From: an uncultured Stenotrophomonas sp.
Lineage (GTDB): Bacteria > Pseudomonadota > Gammaproteobacteria > Xanthomonadales > Xanthomonadaceae
Length of the DNA: 64,000 nt
NCBI RefSeq assembly: GCF_913778665.1
Contig: NZ_CAJYVQ010000002.1
Coordinates: 1 to 64,000, forward strand
Direction of reading: 5' to 3'
In this document: positions 8,712-19,309 of the stretch, one piece after another
Numbering within the stretch: the stretch's first letter is position 1
Layout of the letters: each line of letters starts with the position of its first letter
The notes under the pieces: model-generated
What the model saw: only the letters and a program-made list of their open reading frames with translations
What the model was told of the DNA's origin: nothing
Database searches by the model: none
Position numbers and translations under genes: made by a program

Positions 8712-8838
8712 GCCTGCTCGCCAGCCTGAGTGAGGCTGGACGGCGCCGCTCTTCTGCAGTGGCCCACCGGAACGACGCGTCACTCCACAACCATAAGCGG
8801 CCCCGAGCCGTACATACCCAAACTACCAAGGAATCAAA

Positions 8839-9381
8839 ATGGCAGAAGAGCGTCAGCAGCGGGGTCGCGATCGCGACCGTAACCGCGAAGAGAAAGTCGA
8901 CGACGGCATGATCGAAAAGCTGGTCGCGGTCAACCGCGTCAGCAAGACCGTCAAGGGTGGCCGCCAGTTCACCTTCACCGCCCTGACCGTGGTCGGCGAC
9001 GGCGAAGGCAAGGTCGGTTTCGGTTATGGCAAGGCCCGCGAAGTGCCGGTCGCCATCCAGAAGTCGATGGAGCAGGCCCGCAAGAACCTGGTCAGCGTTG
9101 ACCTGAACAACGGCACCCTGTGGCACACCATCAAGGATGGTCACGGTGCAGCCCGCGTGTTCATGCAGCCGGCTTCGGAAGGTACCGGCGTCATCGCCGG
9201 CGGCGCCATGCGCGCCGTGCTGGAAGCGGTTGGCGTGAAGAACGTGCTGGCCAAGGCCACCGGTTCGCGCAACCCGATCAACCTGGTGCGTGCCACCGTG
9301 AAGGGCCTGACTGCTGCGCAGTCGCCGGCTCGCATCGCGGCCAAGCGCGGCAAGAAGGTGGAGGAACTCAACCATGGCTAA
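8839..9381 (+). CDS. rpsE: 30S ribosomal protein S5
   Basis: A 180-residue S5 with the S5 N-terminal dsRNA-binding fold ([20 protein letters not shown] near residue 31) and the conserved [20 protein letters not shown]5 takes part in the ribosomal mRNA helicase and in translational fidelity. Its last 8 bases overlap rpmD, so coupling is likely. It begins after a 161-nt structured gap. Confidence 0.98.
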
Positions 9382-9565
9382 TGAGTCCAACAAGACTGTG
9401 AAGGTGCGCCTGGTGCGCGGCCTGCGTGGTGCTCAGTCGCGTCACCGCCTGTCGGTGCGTGCCCTGGGCCTGAACAAGCTCAACGATGTCCGTGAACTGA
9501 AGGACAGCCCGCAGGTTCGCGGTCTGATCAACACCGTTCACTACCTCGTCAAGGTTGAGGAGTAA
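9374..9565 (+). CDS. rpmD: 50S ribosomal protein L30
   Basis: A 63-residue L30 with the core [20 protein letters not shown] and a single ferredoxin-like fold. L30 binds 23S rRNA near the 5S region. Its ATG lies 8 nt inside the end of rpsE, suggesting translational coupling. rplO follows after 6 nt with a GAGGAG site just upstream. Confidence 0.96.
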
Positions 9566-9571
9566 TCGATC

Positions 9572-10015
9572 ATGACTCTGCGTCTCAATGAACTGAGCCC
9601 GGCACCGGGCGCCCGCACCGAGCGCACCCGCGTCGGTCGCGGTATCGGCTCGGGCCTGGGCAAGACTGCCGGCCGCGGCCACAAGGGTTCGTTCGCCCGT
9701 AAGGGTGGCGGCAAGATCAAGGCTGGCTTCGAAGGCGGCCAGACCCCCATGCAGCGTCGTCTGCCGAAGATCGGCTTCCGCTCGCCGATCGCCAAGGACA
9801 CCGCTGAAGTGCTGCTGTACGCGCTGGACAAGCTGCCGGCCGGTGAGATCGACTTCGCCGCCCTGCGTGCTGCCAAGCTGGTCCCGAGCACTGCAAAGAA
9901 GGCCAAGGTCGTCGTCAAGGGCGAAGTGACCAAGGCGTTCACCCTGAAGGGTATTGCTGCCACGGCTGGTGCCAAGGCTGCAATCGAAGCTGCCGGCGGC
10001 AGCGTGACGGAGTAA
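9572..10015 (+). CDS. rplO: 50S ribosomal protein L15
   Basis: A 147-residue L15 beginning MTLRLNELSPAPGARTERTR, with the glycine-rich N-terminal segment GRGIGSGLGKTAGRGHKGS that threads through 23S rRNA. Conserved FEGGQTPMQRRLPKIGF is near residue 49. It directly precedes secY, with 6 nt between stop and start, the standard arrangement in bacteria. Confidence 0.98.
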   Translation: MTLRLNELSPAPGARTERTRVGRGIGSGLGKTAGRGHKGSFARKGGGKIKAGFEGGQTPMQRRLPKIGFRSPIAKDTAEVLLYALDKLPAGEIDFAALRAAKLVPSTAKKAKVVVKGEVTKAFTLKGIAATAGAKAAIEAAGGSVTE

Positions 10016-10021
10016 TAAATC

Positions 10022-11389
10022 ATGGCGCAAGCTGGCATCGGTAACCTCGCGGGCGGAATGGGCAAGTTCACTGAACTTCGCCAACGTTTGCTGTTCGTCG
10101 TCGGGGCTTTGATCGTCTATCGCATCGGCTGCTATGTGCCGGTGCCGGGCGTCAATCCCGATGCCATGCTTGCCATGATGCAACAGCAGGGCGGCGGCAT
10201 CGTGGACATGTTCAACATGTTCTCGGGCGGCGCCCTGCACCGTTTCAGCATCTTCGCGCTGAACGTGATGCCGTACATCTCGGCATCGATTGTGATGCAG
10301 CTGGCCGTGCACATCTTCCCCGCCCTGAAGGCGATGCAGAAGGAAGGTGAGTCCGGCCGCCGCAAGATCACCCAGTATTCGCGCATCGGCGCCGTGCTGC
10401 TGGCAGTGGTGCAGGGCGGTTCGATCGCGCTGGCCCTGCAGGGCCAGGTCTCGCCGTCGGGCGCTCCGGTCGTGTATGCGCCGGGCATGGGCTTCGTGCT
10501 CACCGCCGTGGTCGCGCTGACCGCCGGCACCATGTTCCTGATGTGGGTCGGTGAGCAGGTCACCGAGCGCGGCATCGGCAATGGCGTGTCGCTGATCATC
10601 TTCGCCGGTATCGTGGCTGGCCTGCCGGGCGCGATCATCCACACCTTCGACGCCTATCGCGACGGCAACATCCAGTTCATCCAGCTGCTGCTGATCGCCA
10701 TCGTCGTGCTCGCCTTCACCTTCTTCGTGGTGTTCGTCGAGCGTGGCCAGCGCCGGATCACGGTCAACTACGCGCGCCGCCAGGGCGGTCGCAACGCGTA
10801 CATGAACCAGACCTCGTTCCTGCCGCTGAAGCTCAACATGGCCGGCGTCATCCCGGCGATCTTCGCCTCCAGCCTGCTGGCCTTCCCAGCGACCCTGGCG
10901 ATGTGGTCCGGCCAGGCCGCCAACCAGAGCAGCATGGGCCAGATCCTGCAGAAGGTCGCCAATGCCCTGGGTCCGGGCGAGCCGCTGCACATGATCGTGT
11001 TCGCCGCGCTGATCACCGGTTTCGCGTTCTTCTATACCGCGCTGGTGTTCAACTCGCAGGAAACCGCCGACAACCTGAAGAAGTCGGGTGCGCTGATTCC
11101 GGGCATCCGTCCGGGCAAGGCCACCGCCGACTACATCGACGGCGTGCTGACCCGCCTGACCGCTGCTGGCTCGGCCTACCTGGTGATCGTCTGCCTGCTG
11201 CCGGAACTGATGCGCACGCAGTTGAACGCCTCGTTCTACTTCGGTGGTACCTCGCTGCTGATCGTGGTGGTGGTGGTGATGGACTTCATCGCCCAGGTGC
11301 AGGCGCACCTGATGTCGCATCAGTACGAGAGCCTGCTGAAGAAGGCCAACCTGAAGGGTGGCAACCGCGGCGGTTTTGCTCGCGGCTGA
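10022..11389 (+). CDS. secY: Preprotein translocase channel subunit SecY
   Basis: A 455-residue polytopic inner-membrane protein with about ten hydrophobic segments. Family blocks are present: [12 protein letters not shown] near residue 182, the cytoplasmic loop [15 protein letters not shown] near residue 240, and [12 protein letters not shown] near residue 360. SecY forms the protein-conducting channel with SecE and SecG. Unlike enterics, no rpmJ (L36) follows. A 347-nt gap with its own promoter-like sequence precedes rpsM. Confidence 0.98.
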   Translation: MAQAGIGNLAGGMGKFTELRQRLLFVVGALIVYRIGCYVPVPGVNPDAMLAMMQQQGGGIVDMFNMFSGGALHRFSIFALNVMPYISASIVMQLAVHIFPALKAMQKEGESGRRKITQYSRIGAVLLAVVQGGSIALALQGQVSPSGAPVVYAPGMGFVLTAVVALTAGTMFLMWVGEQVTERGIGNGVSLIIFAGIVAGLPGAIIHTFDAYRDGNIQFIQLLLIAIVVLAFTFFVVFVERGQRRITVNYARRQGGRNAYMNQTSFLPLKLNMAGVIPAIFASSLLAFPATLAMWSGQAANQSSMGQILQKVANALGPGEPLHMIVFAALITGFAFFYTALVFNSQETADNLKKSGALIPGIRPGKATADYIDGVLTRLTAAGSAYLVIVCLLPELMRTQLNASFYFGGTSLLIVVVVVMDFIAQVQAHLMSHQYESLLKKANLKGGNRGGFARG

Positions 11390-11404
11390 CAGGCCTGTTA
11401 TACT
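11376..11404 (+). promoter_or_regulatory. Candidate promoter of the alpha (rpsM-rplQ) operon
   Basis: TTGCTC (11376-11381) and TATACT (11399-11404) are 17 nt apart, and the -10 is preceded by TGT at 11396-11398, an extended -10 motif. It overlaps the end of secY. The leader to rpsM would be about 325 nt. In enterics the alpha operon leader is bound by S4. Whether that holds here is unknown. Confidence 0.5.
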
Positions 11405-11736
11405 TTCGTCTTCCTGACGTGATGGTCCCTCCGCTTCGCGGACTCCGGCCACACAAACGAAGGGCGGCCCCCGCAGCGGTTCCGGGTGGGGGTGTGATGA
11501 GGTGGTCCCGCGCTGGAGTAGCGCGGGCGGCCCCGGGGGAAGCCCCAGGTCCAACCCCATCCGGCGCCGGAGCCTGGGCACACTCCCCAGGCCGGGTTCA
11601 TGAAACCAATGGTTTCACGGGCTTCCATGTAAACCGGAACCTTGTTAGTATCGCTAGTTCACTTTTTTGATCCATCCTGCCGGATTGGCGTGCCCGAGGC
11701 GCGCTGTCGGCCATCACTCAGCTGGAGAACCGCGTC
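11405..11736 (+). other. Structured secY-rpsM leader region without a gene
   Basis: No coding sequence, in particular no rpmJ, could be found. Visible structures are an 8-bp stem CCCGCGCT/AGCGCGGG at 11507-11527 and a near-perfect palindrome TGAAACCA-A-TGGTTTCA at 11601-11617. A TTAGTAT motif near 11645 could be a weak second -10. The segment probably is untranslated leader RNA. Confidence 0.45.
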
Positions 11737-12093
11737 ATGGCGCGTATTGCAGGCGTCAACCTGCCAGCCCAGAAGCACGTCTGGGTCGGGTTGCAAAGCA
11801 TTTACGGCATCGGCCGTACCCGTTCGAAGAAGGTCTGCGAAGTCGCAGGCGTTGCTTCGACCACCAAGATCCGCGATCTGTCGGAGCCGGAAATCGAGCG
11901 CCTGCGCGCCGAAGTCGGCAAGTACATCGTGGAAGGCGATCTGCGCCGTGAAATCGGCATCGCGATCAAGCGCCTGATGGACCTGGGCTGCTACCGCGGC
12001 CTGCGTCACCGTCGTGGCCTCCCGCTGCGTGGCCAGCGCACCCGTACCAACGCCCGCACCCGCAAGGGTCCGCGCAAGGCGATCAAGAAGTAA
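11737..12093 (+). CDS. rpsM: 30S ribosomal protein S13
   Basis: A 118-residue S13 with the helix-two-turn-helix N-terminal region ([34 protein letters not shown]) and the basic C-terminal tail [19 protein letters not shown] that contacts P-site tRNA. S13 forms intersubunit bridges in the 30S head. It is the first gene of the alpha operon, followed by rpsK after 11 nt. Confidence 0.98.
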   Translation: MARIAGVNLPAQKHVWVGLQSIYGIGRTRSKKVCEVAGVASTTKIRDLSEPEIERLRAEVGKYIVEGDLRREIGIAIKRLMDLGCYRGLRHRRGLPLRGQRTRTNARTRKGPRKAIKK

Positions 12094-12104
12094 GGGACTG
12101 AGAA

Positions 12105-12494
12105 ATGGCTAAGCCCGCTGCTAAGACCAAGAAGAAGATCAAGCGCGTCGTCACTGACGGCGTTGCCCACGTCCACGCTTCGTTCAACAACACCATCGTC
12201 ACCATCACCGACCGCCAGGGCAACGCTCTGTCGTGGGCGACCTCCGGTGGCGCTGGCTTCCGCGGTTCGCGCAAGTCGACCCCGTTCGCTGCCCAGGTGG
12301 CTGCTGAAAAGGCCGGTCGTGCTGCGCTGGACTACGGCGTGAAGTCGCTGGAAGTCCGCATCAAGGGCCCGGGTCCGGGCCGTGAGTCGGCCGTGCGTTC
12401 GTTGAACAACGTCGGCTACAAGATCACCAACATCATCGACGTGACGCCTATCCCGCACAACGGGTGCCGTCCGCCGAAGAAGCGTCGCGTCTAA
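12105..12494 (+). CDS. rpsK: 30S ribosomal protein S11
   Basis: A 129-residue S11 with [19 protein letters not shown] near residue 21 and the invariant C-terminal block [15 protein letters not shown]11 lies on the platform near the mRNA exit and the Shine-Dalgarno helix. It is second in the alpha operon and is followed by rpsD after 15 nt. Confidence 0.98.
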   Translation: MAKPAAKTKKKIKRVVTDGVAHVHASFNNTIVTITDRQGNALSWATSGGAGFRGSRKSTPFAAQVAAEKAGRAALDYGVKSLEVRIKGPGPGRESAVRSLNNVGYKITNIIDVTPIPHNGCRPPKKRRV

Positions 12495-12509
12495 AGGGAG
12501 CGATAAGAA

Positions 12510-13139
12510 ATGGCTCGTTATATCGGTCCTACCTGTAAGCTCGCCCGCCGCGAAGGCGCCGACCTGTCCCTGAAGAGCCCGGCGCGTGCGCTGGACTCCA
12601 AGTGCAAGCTGGAGCAGAAGCCCGGCCAGCACGGCGCCACTGCCCGCAAGGGCAAGCTGTCCGACTACGCCACCCAGCTGCGTGAAAAGCAGAAGGTCAA
12701 GCGTATCTACGGCCTGCTGGAGCGTCAGTTCCGCAACTACTACAAGAAGGCCTCGACCAAGAAGGGCAACACCGGCGAGAACCTGCTGCAGCTGCTGGAA
12801 ACCCGCCTGGACAACGTCGTCTACCGCATGGGCTTCGCTGTGACCCGTCCGGCTGCCCGTCAGCTGGTGTCGCACCGCGGCGTCACCGTGAATGGCAAGT
12901 CGGTCAACCTGGCTTCGTACCAGGTCAAGGCTGGCGACGCCATCGCTCTGTCTGAAAAGGCTGCCAAGCAGCTGCGCGTCCAGGAAGCCCTGACCGTCGC
13001 CGCCCAGCATGACCTGAGCCCGTCGTGGGTTGAAGTGGATTCCGGCAAGTTCACCGGCATCTTCAAGGCTGTTCCGGATCGTTCGGATCTGCCTGCGGAC
13101 ATCAACGAAGCGCTGATCGTCGAGCTGTATTCGAAGTAA
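12510..13139 (+). CDS. rpsD: 30S ribosomal protein S4
   Basis: A 209-residue S4 with the S4 RNA-binding domain ([20 protein letters not shown] near residue 97). S4 starts 30S body assembly, shapes fidelity at the mRNA entry helicase, and in enterics represses the alpha operon. A 55-nt gap with a GC-rich 8-bp hairpin separates it from rpoA, perhaps tuning the amount of alpha subunit against the ribosomal proteins. Confidence 0.98.
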   Translation: MARYIGPTCKLARREGADLSLKSPARALDSKCKLEQKPGQHGATARKGKLSDYATQLREKQKVKRIYGLLERQFRNYYKKASTKKGNTGENLLQLLETRLDNVVYRMGFAVTRPAARQLVSHRGVTVNGKSVNLASYQVKAGDAIALSEKAAKQLRVQEALTVAAQHDLSPSWVEVDSGKFTGIFKAVPDRSDLPADINEALIVELYSK

Positions 13140-13153
13140 TTCACATTGGAGAG

Positions 13154-13173
13154 CCCCCGGCGACGGCCGGGGG
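13154..13173 (+). other. GC-rich hairpin between rpsD and rpoA
   Basis: CCCCCGGC (13154-13161) pairs perfectly with GCCGGGGG (13166-13173) around the loop GACG, in the 55-nt gap before rpoA. No T-run follows and the rpoA ribosome binding site (AGGAG) lies just after. It may be a processing or partial termination structure that adjusts rpoA expression. Confidence 0.4.
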
Positions 13174-13194
13174 TTCACTAGGAGAACCCGCAAC

Positions 13195-14193
13195 ATGACG
13201 GTTACCGCCAACCAGGTTCTGCGTCCTCGCGGTCCGCAGATCGAACGCCTTACCGACACCCGTGCAAAGGTCGTTATCGAACCTTTGGAGCGGGGTTACG
13301 GGCATACGCTGGGCAATGCCCTGCGTCGCGTGCTGCTGTCGTCCATCCCGGGCTTCGCCATCACGGAAGTCGAAATCGACGGCGTGTTGCATGAGTACAC
13401 CACAGTCGAAGGTCTGCAGGAGGACGTGCTCGAAGTCCTGCTGAACCTCAAGGACGTGGCCATCCGTATGCACTCCGGCGACAGCGCCACCCTGTCCCTG
13501 TCCAAGCAGGGCCCGGGCGTTGTCACCGCTGCCGACATCAAGGTTGACCACAATGTGGAAATCTTGAACGGCGACCATGTGATCTGCCACCTGACCAAGG
13601 ATACGGCAGTGAACATGCGTCTGAAGATCGAACGTGGTTTCGGCTACCAGCCGGCTGCCGCGCGTCGTCGTCCGGACGAAGAGACCCGTGCCATCGGCCG
13701 TCTGGTCCTGGATGCCTCGTTCTCGCCGGTCCGCCGTGTCGCCTACGCCGTGGAAGCGGCGCGTGTCGAACAGCGTACCGACCTGGACAAGCTGGTCATC
13801 GATATCGAGACCAACGGCACCATCGATGCCGAGGAAGCCGTGCGCACCGCCGCCGACATCCTCAGCGACCAGCTGTCGGTGTTCGGTGACTTCACCCACC
13901 GCGATCGCGGTGCGGCCAAGCCGGCCAACAACGGCGTGGATCCGGTGCTGCTGCGCCCGATCGACGATCTGGAGCTGACCGTGCGTTCGGCCAACTGCCT
14001 GAAGGCAGAAAGCATCTATTACATCGGCGATCTGATCCAGAAGACCGAAGTGGAGCTGCTGAAGACCCCGAACCTGGGCAAGAAGTCGCTCACCGAGATC
14101 AAGGAAGTGCTGGCTCAGCGCGGCCTGTCGCTCGGCATGAAGCTGGAGAACTGGCCGCCGGCCGGCGTCGCCAGCCACGGCATGCTGGGCTGA
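13195..14193 (+). CDS. rpoA: RNA polymerase alpha subunit
   Basis: A 332-residue alpha subunit. The N-terminal domain (about 1-235) directs assembly and contains [18 protein letters not shown] near residue 40. The C-terminal domain (about 250-320) contains the helix-hairpin-helix [15 protein letters not shown] and [21 protein letters not shown] that contacts UP elements and activators. It lies in the alpha operon between rpsD and rplQ, separated from rplQ by a 193-nt gap with a strong UUCG hairpin. Confidence 0.99.
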   Translation: MTVTANQVLRPRGPQIERLTDTRAKVVIEPLERGYGHTLGNALRRVLLSSIPGFAITEVEIDGVLHEYTTVEGLQEDVLEVLLNLKDVAIRMHSGDSATLSLSKQGPGVVTAADIKVDHNVEILNGDHVICHLTKDTAVNMRLKIERGFGYQPAAARRRPDEETRAIGRLVLDASFSPVRRVAYAVEAARVEQRTDLDKLVIDIETNGTIDAEEAVRTAADILSDQLSVFGDFTHRDRGAAKPANNGVDPVLLRPIDDLELTVRSANCLKAESIYYIGDLIQKTEVELLKTPNLGKKSLTEIKEVLAQRGLSLGMKLENWPPAGVASHGMLG

Positions 14194-14208
14194 TATCGGC
14201 AATACCTG

Positions 14209-14236
14209 AAGGCTCCACCGTTCGCGGTGGAGCCTT
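14209..14236 (+). other. UUCG-tetraloop hairpin between rpoA and rplQ
   Basis: A perfect 12-bp stem (AAGGCTCCACCG at 14209-14220 and its complement at 14225-14236) is capped by TTCG, 15 nt after the rpoA stop. CAACCGGTTT follows, so there is no T-run. Such a stable cap would block exonuclease or mark a processing site between rpoA and rplQ. The remaining gap to 14386 shows no gene. Confidence 0.5.
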
Positions 14237-14386
14237 CAACCGGTTTACCAAACATGCCACGACGAACGTCAGGTTCGCGGGCAGGGCGTCCAGGACGGAC
14301 GACCAGGACCATCCGCAGTCCACGCAGCAACGCCAGGATGGCGACAACGATCCACACAGCCTCATCATTAACCAAGGAATATCACC

Positions 14387-14770
14387 ATGCGTCACCAGAA
14401 GTCTGGCCGTAAGTTCAGCCGCACCAGCGCCCACCGCGAAGCGATGTTCAAGAACATGGCTGCCTCGCTGTTCAAGCACGAGCTGATCAAGACCACCCTG
14501 CCGAAGGCCAAGGAACTGCGCCGCGTTGCCGAGCCGCTGATCACCCTGGCCAAGGTCGACTCCGTCGCCAACCGCCGTCTGGCGTTCGCCCGCCTGCGTG
14601 ACAACGAGGCCGTGGGCAACCTGTTCACCATCCTGGGCCCGCGCTATGCGAACCGTCCGGGCGGCTACCTGCGCCTGCTGAAGTGCGGCTTCCGCGCCGG
14701 CGACAACGCGCCGATGGCCTACGTCGAGCTGGTCGACCGTCCGGTCGTGGCCGAGGAAGTGGCCGAGTAA
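14387..14770 (+). CDS. rplQ: 50S ribosomal protein L17
   Basis: A 127-residue L17 beginning [20 protein letters not shown], the invariant start, with [22 protein letters not shown] near residue 92 (split across the conserved C-terminal strand). L17 lies near the tunnel exit. It is the last gene of the alpha operon. A strong intrinsic terminator starts 27 nt after its stop. Confidence 0.98.
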   Translation: MRHQKSGRKFSRTSAHREAMFKNMAASLFKHELIKTTLPKAKELRRVAEPLITLAKVDSVANRRLAFARLRDNEAVGNLFTILGPRYANRPGGYLRLLKCGFRAGDNAPMAYVELVDRPVVAEEVAE

Positions 14771-14796
14771 TCGGACCGCTCCAACGCGACACAGCG

Positions 14797-14826
14797 AAAG
14801 CCCGGCGACTGCCGGGCTTTTTCGTT
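14797..14826 (+). terminator. Terminator of the alpha operon
   Basis: AAAGCCCGGC (14797-14806) and GCCGGGCTTT (14811-14820) form a perfect 10-bp stem with loop GACT, followed by TTCGTTT. This is a standard rho-independent terminator ending the ribosomal cluster. Confidence 0.85.
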
Positions 14827-14831
14827 TCTGC

Positions 14832-14870
14832 GGGGCGGGATCCCTTTGCGAATGCAAGGGAATCCGACCC
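14832..14870. repeat. GGGTC-type palindromic repeat, copy 1
   Basis: An imperfect stem-loop of about 39 nt of the form GGG-GGATCCCTTTG...CAAGGGA-TCCGACCC lies between the rplQ terminator and dsbB. Three similar elements occur at 31664, 40517 and 56549. All lie between genes. Confidence 0.5.
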
Positions 14871-14958
14871 ACACCGTTCCGACAGGCGTCACCTGTGGCG
14901 GTTCGAATGGCGCGCACTCTCGGTTACCCTTGGCGCCTGATCCATTCGAGCGTTGACG

Positions 14959-15465
14959 ATGAATCCACTGCGCTGGCCGTTCCGTGCCCAGTTCTTGCTG
15001 GGCTTCCTGATCTGCGCAGGCCTGCTCGGCTACGCGATTTTCCTGCAGCTGAAGATGGGCCTGGAGCCGTGCCCGCTGTGCATCTTCCAGCGCCTGGCGT
15101 TCGCCGCACTCGGCCTGCTGTTCCTGATCGGCGCCTTGCATGGGCCGTCCAATCGACCGGGCCGTGCGACCTACGGCGTACTGGCCTTCATCGCCGCTGC
15201 AGTGGGCGTCGGTATCGCCGCGCGCCATGTCTACGTGCAGATGCTGCCACCGGAAATGGGCGCGACCTGTGGCCCGCCGTTGAGCTTCCTGCGCGAAACG
15301 ATGGGGCCGCTGGAAGTGTTCCGCACCGTGCTGACCGGCACCGGCAACTGCGGCAACATCGACTGGACGTTCCTGGGCCTGACCATGCCGATGTGGTCGG
15401 GCGTGTGGTTCGTGCTGCTGGCGCTGTGGGCGCTGCTGGCGTCGCTGCGCAAGGTCAAGCGCTGA
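14959..15465 (+). CDS. dsbB: Disulfide bond formation protein B
   Basis: A 168-residue inner-membrane protein with four hydrophobic segments. The first periplasmic cysteine pair is CPLC within EPCPLCIFQRLAF near residue 37, and the second pair is formed by cysteines in GATCGPP and GNCGNIDW. DsbB reoxidises DsbA and passes electrons to ubiquinone. The ATG at 14959 is preferred to an in-frame TTG six bases upstream. It stands alone here, without dsbA. Length is close to the 176 residues of the E. coli protein. Confidence 0.93.
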   Translation: MNPLRWPFRAQFLLGFLICAGLLGYAIFLQLKMGLEPCPLCIFQRLAFAALGLLFLIGALHGPSNRPGRATYGVLAFIAAAVGVGIAARHVYVQMLPPEMGATCGPPLSFLRETMGPLEVFRTVLTGTGNCGNIDWTFLGLTMPMWSGVWFVLLALWALLASLRKVKR

Positions 15466-15496
15466 ACGTGGCCACGCATGGCATGGCTCCACTGGG

Positions 15497-15549
15497 CAGT
15501 GCCGGCCGCCGGCCGGCATGCCGTGGTAACGCCGGCCAGCGGCCGGCAC
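15497..15549. repeat. SMAG-like REP pair
   Basis: Two GC-rich palindromic units in opposite orientation (CAGTGCCGGCCGCCGGCCGG and GCCGGCCAGCGGCCGGCAC) sit between the convergent dsbB and TonB-receptor genes. This is the paired arrangement of Stenotrophomonas GTAG-type REPs, though the terminal tetranucleotides are degenerate here. It may also work as a bidirectional transcript end. Confidence 0.6.
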
Positions 15550-15553
15550 GGCC

Positions 15554-17680
15554 TCAGAAGTCCTGCTGCAGGCTCAGGTAGGCGCCGCGGCGCGGTCCCC
15601 ACTGCGGGGCGAACACGCCGACGCCGCCACCATCGCGCAGCTGGTAGCTGCGATCCAATGCGTTGATCAGCGCCAGCTGCACATGCAGCGGATGGCCGCT
15701 GTCGGCATTGAAGTCGTGGCCTGCGCTGAGGTTGACCTGCAGGTACGACGGCAGCTCACCACCGTTGGGCACCGTGTCGGTATCCGAGCGCAGGCCGCTG
15801 CCGAACACATAGTTCGCACCGATGCGGTTGTGGCCGGCGAAGGCGTAGCTGAAGCCACCCGACGAGGTCAGCTTCTGGTCGTGGTCCAGGTGGATCCAGT
15901 GGTCGGCCACATAGGCCAGGGCCTCCGGGTCGAGGTTGTACTGGCTGGTGATGACGTCGGTACCGATGGCCTTGTTCAGGGCTGCGTTGAAGTAGGCGCT
16001 GAACGGACCGTTGCTGTAGTCGGCGCTGAATTCCAGGCCGCGGATGTGGCCGCGACGGTAGTTGAACGTCGAGTAGATGTAGGCGGCGCCGAACTGGCCT
16101 TCGTCCTGCAGTCGCGAGACGTGGCGATCATAGGCATCCAGGCCCAGGGTGAGGTGGTCGCCGACCTGCTGGGAGACGCCGATGTCGTAGTAGTCGCTGC
16201 GCTCGGCCAGCGGAATGTTGTTGCCACCGGACGGCTGCGCGTTGGTGGTGCCGTCATACAGGCTGATGTCGCTGCTGGCGATCAGCTCACTGGCGGGCGG
16301 GGTGAAGTAGCGCGAGTAGCCGGCGTGCACGGTGGTGCTGTCGCTGGCCGTCCAGACCACGCCCAGGCGCGGGCTGAGCTGGCCCTCGGTCTGGCCGAAG
16401 GCCTTGTAGCGGTCACCGCGCAGGCCGTAGTTGACCGTCCAGTCCTCGCCGATCTTCCACTCGTCCTGCACGTAGACCGCCATCGTGGTGGCCTTGAACG
16501 CGTTGCTGTCGGCAATCTGCAGCGGCGTCGTGCTGGCCTGCGCGCCGTCGTCGTCGACCGGGAACACCCAGCTGTTGTTGCTGGCGCGGGCACGCTCCTG
16601 GTTGCCGTACACGCCATAGCGCAGGGTGTGGTTGTCGCCCAGCGGCGTGGAGAAGTCCGCCTGCAGCGTGTTGGCGCGGTTGCTGCGCTGGACCTGCGAG
16701 GCGACGCCACTGAACACCAGGTCACCGGCCACGTCGGGATTGAAGCCGACATCGCTGTAGCGCTGCCCAGCGGAGACCTGGTACGCGGTCTCGCCCAGCG
16801 TGCCCTGCAGCACCAACATGCCGAAGCGGGTGGTCTCGCGCTGCGTCTCATCCAGTTGGCTGGAGTCGAAGGTGGTGGTGTCGAGGTAGCCGAACTGCGG
16901 CGTCTGGCCCGGATTGACCGGGATCTGGAAGCGGTTGTTGGCGAAGCCGGCGAACACGCTCAGGCGCGTGTTCGCGTTGACCAAGTAGGTCAGGTCAGCG
17001 AATGCTTTGCCTTGATGGGTATCGTCATGCAGCGGCTTGCGCGAAGCGGTGGGGTTCTCCAGGCCAACCTCGTTCTGGTCGTAGTTGCCGGTCAGGAACC
17101 AGCTCCAGCGCCCCTGGTTGCCCCACCAGGAGGCATTCGGATTGACTTTTCCGAACGAACCGGCGGTGAGGCCGGCGCTGCCGCCATTGCCAAGCTCGGC
17201 ACCATTGCGCGTGGTGATGTCGACTACAGCGGCAGTGCGTTCACCGAACTGTGCCGGCAGCGCACCGTCCATCAGGCGGATGCTCTTGATGGTGCGTGCA
17301 TCCAGGGTCTGGCCAAAGCCGGAGATCGACTCAGGCAGCAGCACGCCGTTGATGCGGTACTGCAGGTTGGCGTGGTCGCCGCGCACGTGCACGCCGCCGT
17401 AGGAATCCTGGACCACGCCCGGGGCCTGCAGCAGCACCTGGCTGAGCGGCGCGGACGCGCCCAGCGGCTGCTTCTGGATGTCCTCGGCGGTGATCTGGTA
17501 CTGGCTGCTGCCAATGTCCGGCGACAGTGCGTTGCGGGCCTGGTCGAGCTGGGCGTGGACGGTCACTGCGTCCAGGTCCTTGACCGACGCAGGGGTGTCT
17601 TCGGCGACAGCGGCGAAAGCGGGCAGGCTGGCCAGGGCCAGGACGAGAGTGATGCCGGTGGCGAGGGGCGAGGGCTTCAT
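15554..17680 (-). CDS. TonB-dependent outer-membrane receptor
   Basis: A 708-residue receptor. A signal peptide covers residues 1-24 (cleavage near AFA-AVAEDT), a TonB-box-like DLDAVTVHA follows, then a plug domain with VLLQAPGVVQDSYGGVHVRG near residue 85, and a beta-barrel ending in the C-terminal phenylalanine needed for BAM insertion. It imports an unknown substrate using TonB energy. No substrate-specific neighbour is visible. It is divergent from the DAHP synthase gene across a 221-bp region holding the palindrome TGTTAC-TCC-GTAACA. Confidence 0.9.
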   Translation of the reverse strand: MKPSPLATGITLVLALASLPAFAAVAEDTPASVKDLDAVTVHAQLDQARNALSPDIGSSQYQITAEDIQKQPLGASAPLSQVLLQAPGVVQDSYGGVHVRGDHANLQYRINGVLLPESISGFGQTLDARTIKSIRLMDGALPAQFGERTAAVVDITTRNGAELGNGGSAGLTAGSFGKVNPNASWWGNQGRWSWFLTGNYDQNEVGLENPTASRKPLHDDTHQGKAFADLTYLVNANTRLSVFAGFANNRFQIPVNPGQTPQFGYLDTTTFDSSQLDETQRETTRFGMLVLQGTLGETAYQVSAGQRYSDVGFNPDVAGDLVFSGVASQVQRSNRANTLQADFSTPLGDNHTLRYGVYGNQERARASNNSWVFPVDDDGAQASTTPLQIADSNAFKATTMAVYVQDEWKIGEDWTVNYGLRGDRYKAFGQTEGQLSPRLGVVWTASDSTTVHAGYSRYFTPPASELIASSDISLYDGTTNAQPSGGNNIPLAERSDYYDIGVSQQVGDHLTLGLDAYDRHVSRLQDEGQFGAAYIYSTFNYRRGHIRGLEFSADYSNGPFSAYFNAALNKAIGTDVITSQYNLDPEALAYVADHWIHLDHDQKLTSSGGFSYAFAGHNRIGANYVFGSGLRSDTDTVPNGGELPSYLQVNLSAGHDFNADSGHPLHVQLALINALDRSYQLRDGGGVGVFAPQWGPRRGAYLSLQQDF

Positions 17681-17731
17681 CGTGGGAGAGGTGGCGGCAG
17701 GAGGTGGAAGGGGCCGGTCCGTGACGTAGCA

Positions 17732-17746
17732 GTGTTACTCCGTAAC
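17732..17746. promoter_or_regulatory. Operator-like palindrome between receptor and DAHP synthase genes
   Basis: TGTTAC-TCC-GTAACA is a perfect 6+6-bp inverted repeat 52 nt upstream of the receptor start and 156 nt upstream of the DAHP synthase start. The location fits an operator for the receptor gene. The regulator is unknown. The rest of the 17,681-17,901 gap shows no gene. Confidence 0.4.
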
Positions 17747-17901
17747 AAATCATGCGCCTGTCCGGCACGGCTGACCATGCACGATCTGGCCGATCGCGCC
17801 GGCCTTTCCCTGCCGTTCAGGCGGCCGGGCAGGCGGGGCTGGCCCTTTGCGTCAGGGGCTGGCTCTGCGACCATGACGGCCCCCCTCCCCGGAAGTCTGC
17901 A

Positions 17902-19296
<1,395 letters not shown>

Positions 19297-19309
19297 GTTT
19301 TTCTGCAAG

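Noticed and set aside
9368..11581. A 737-codon frame antisense to rpmD, rplO and secY
   Set aside because: Gln/His/Arg-rich translation of the antisense strand of real genes; no domain.
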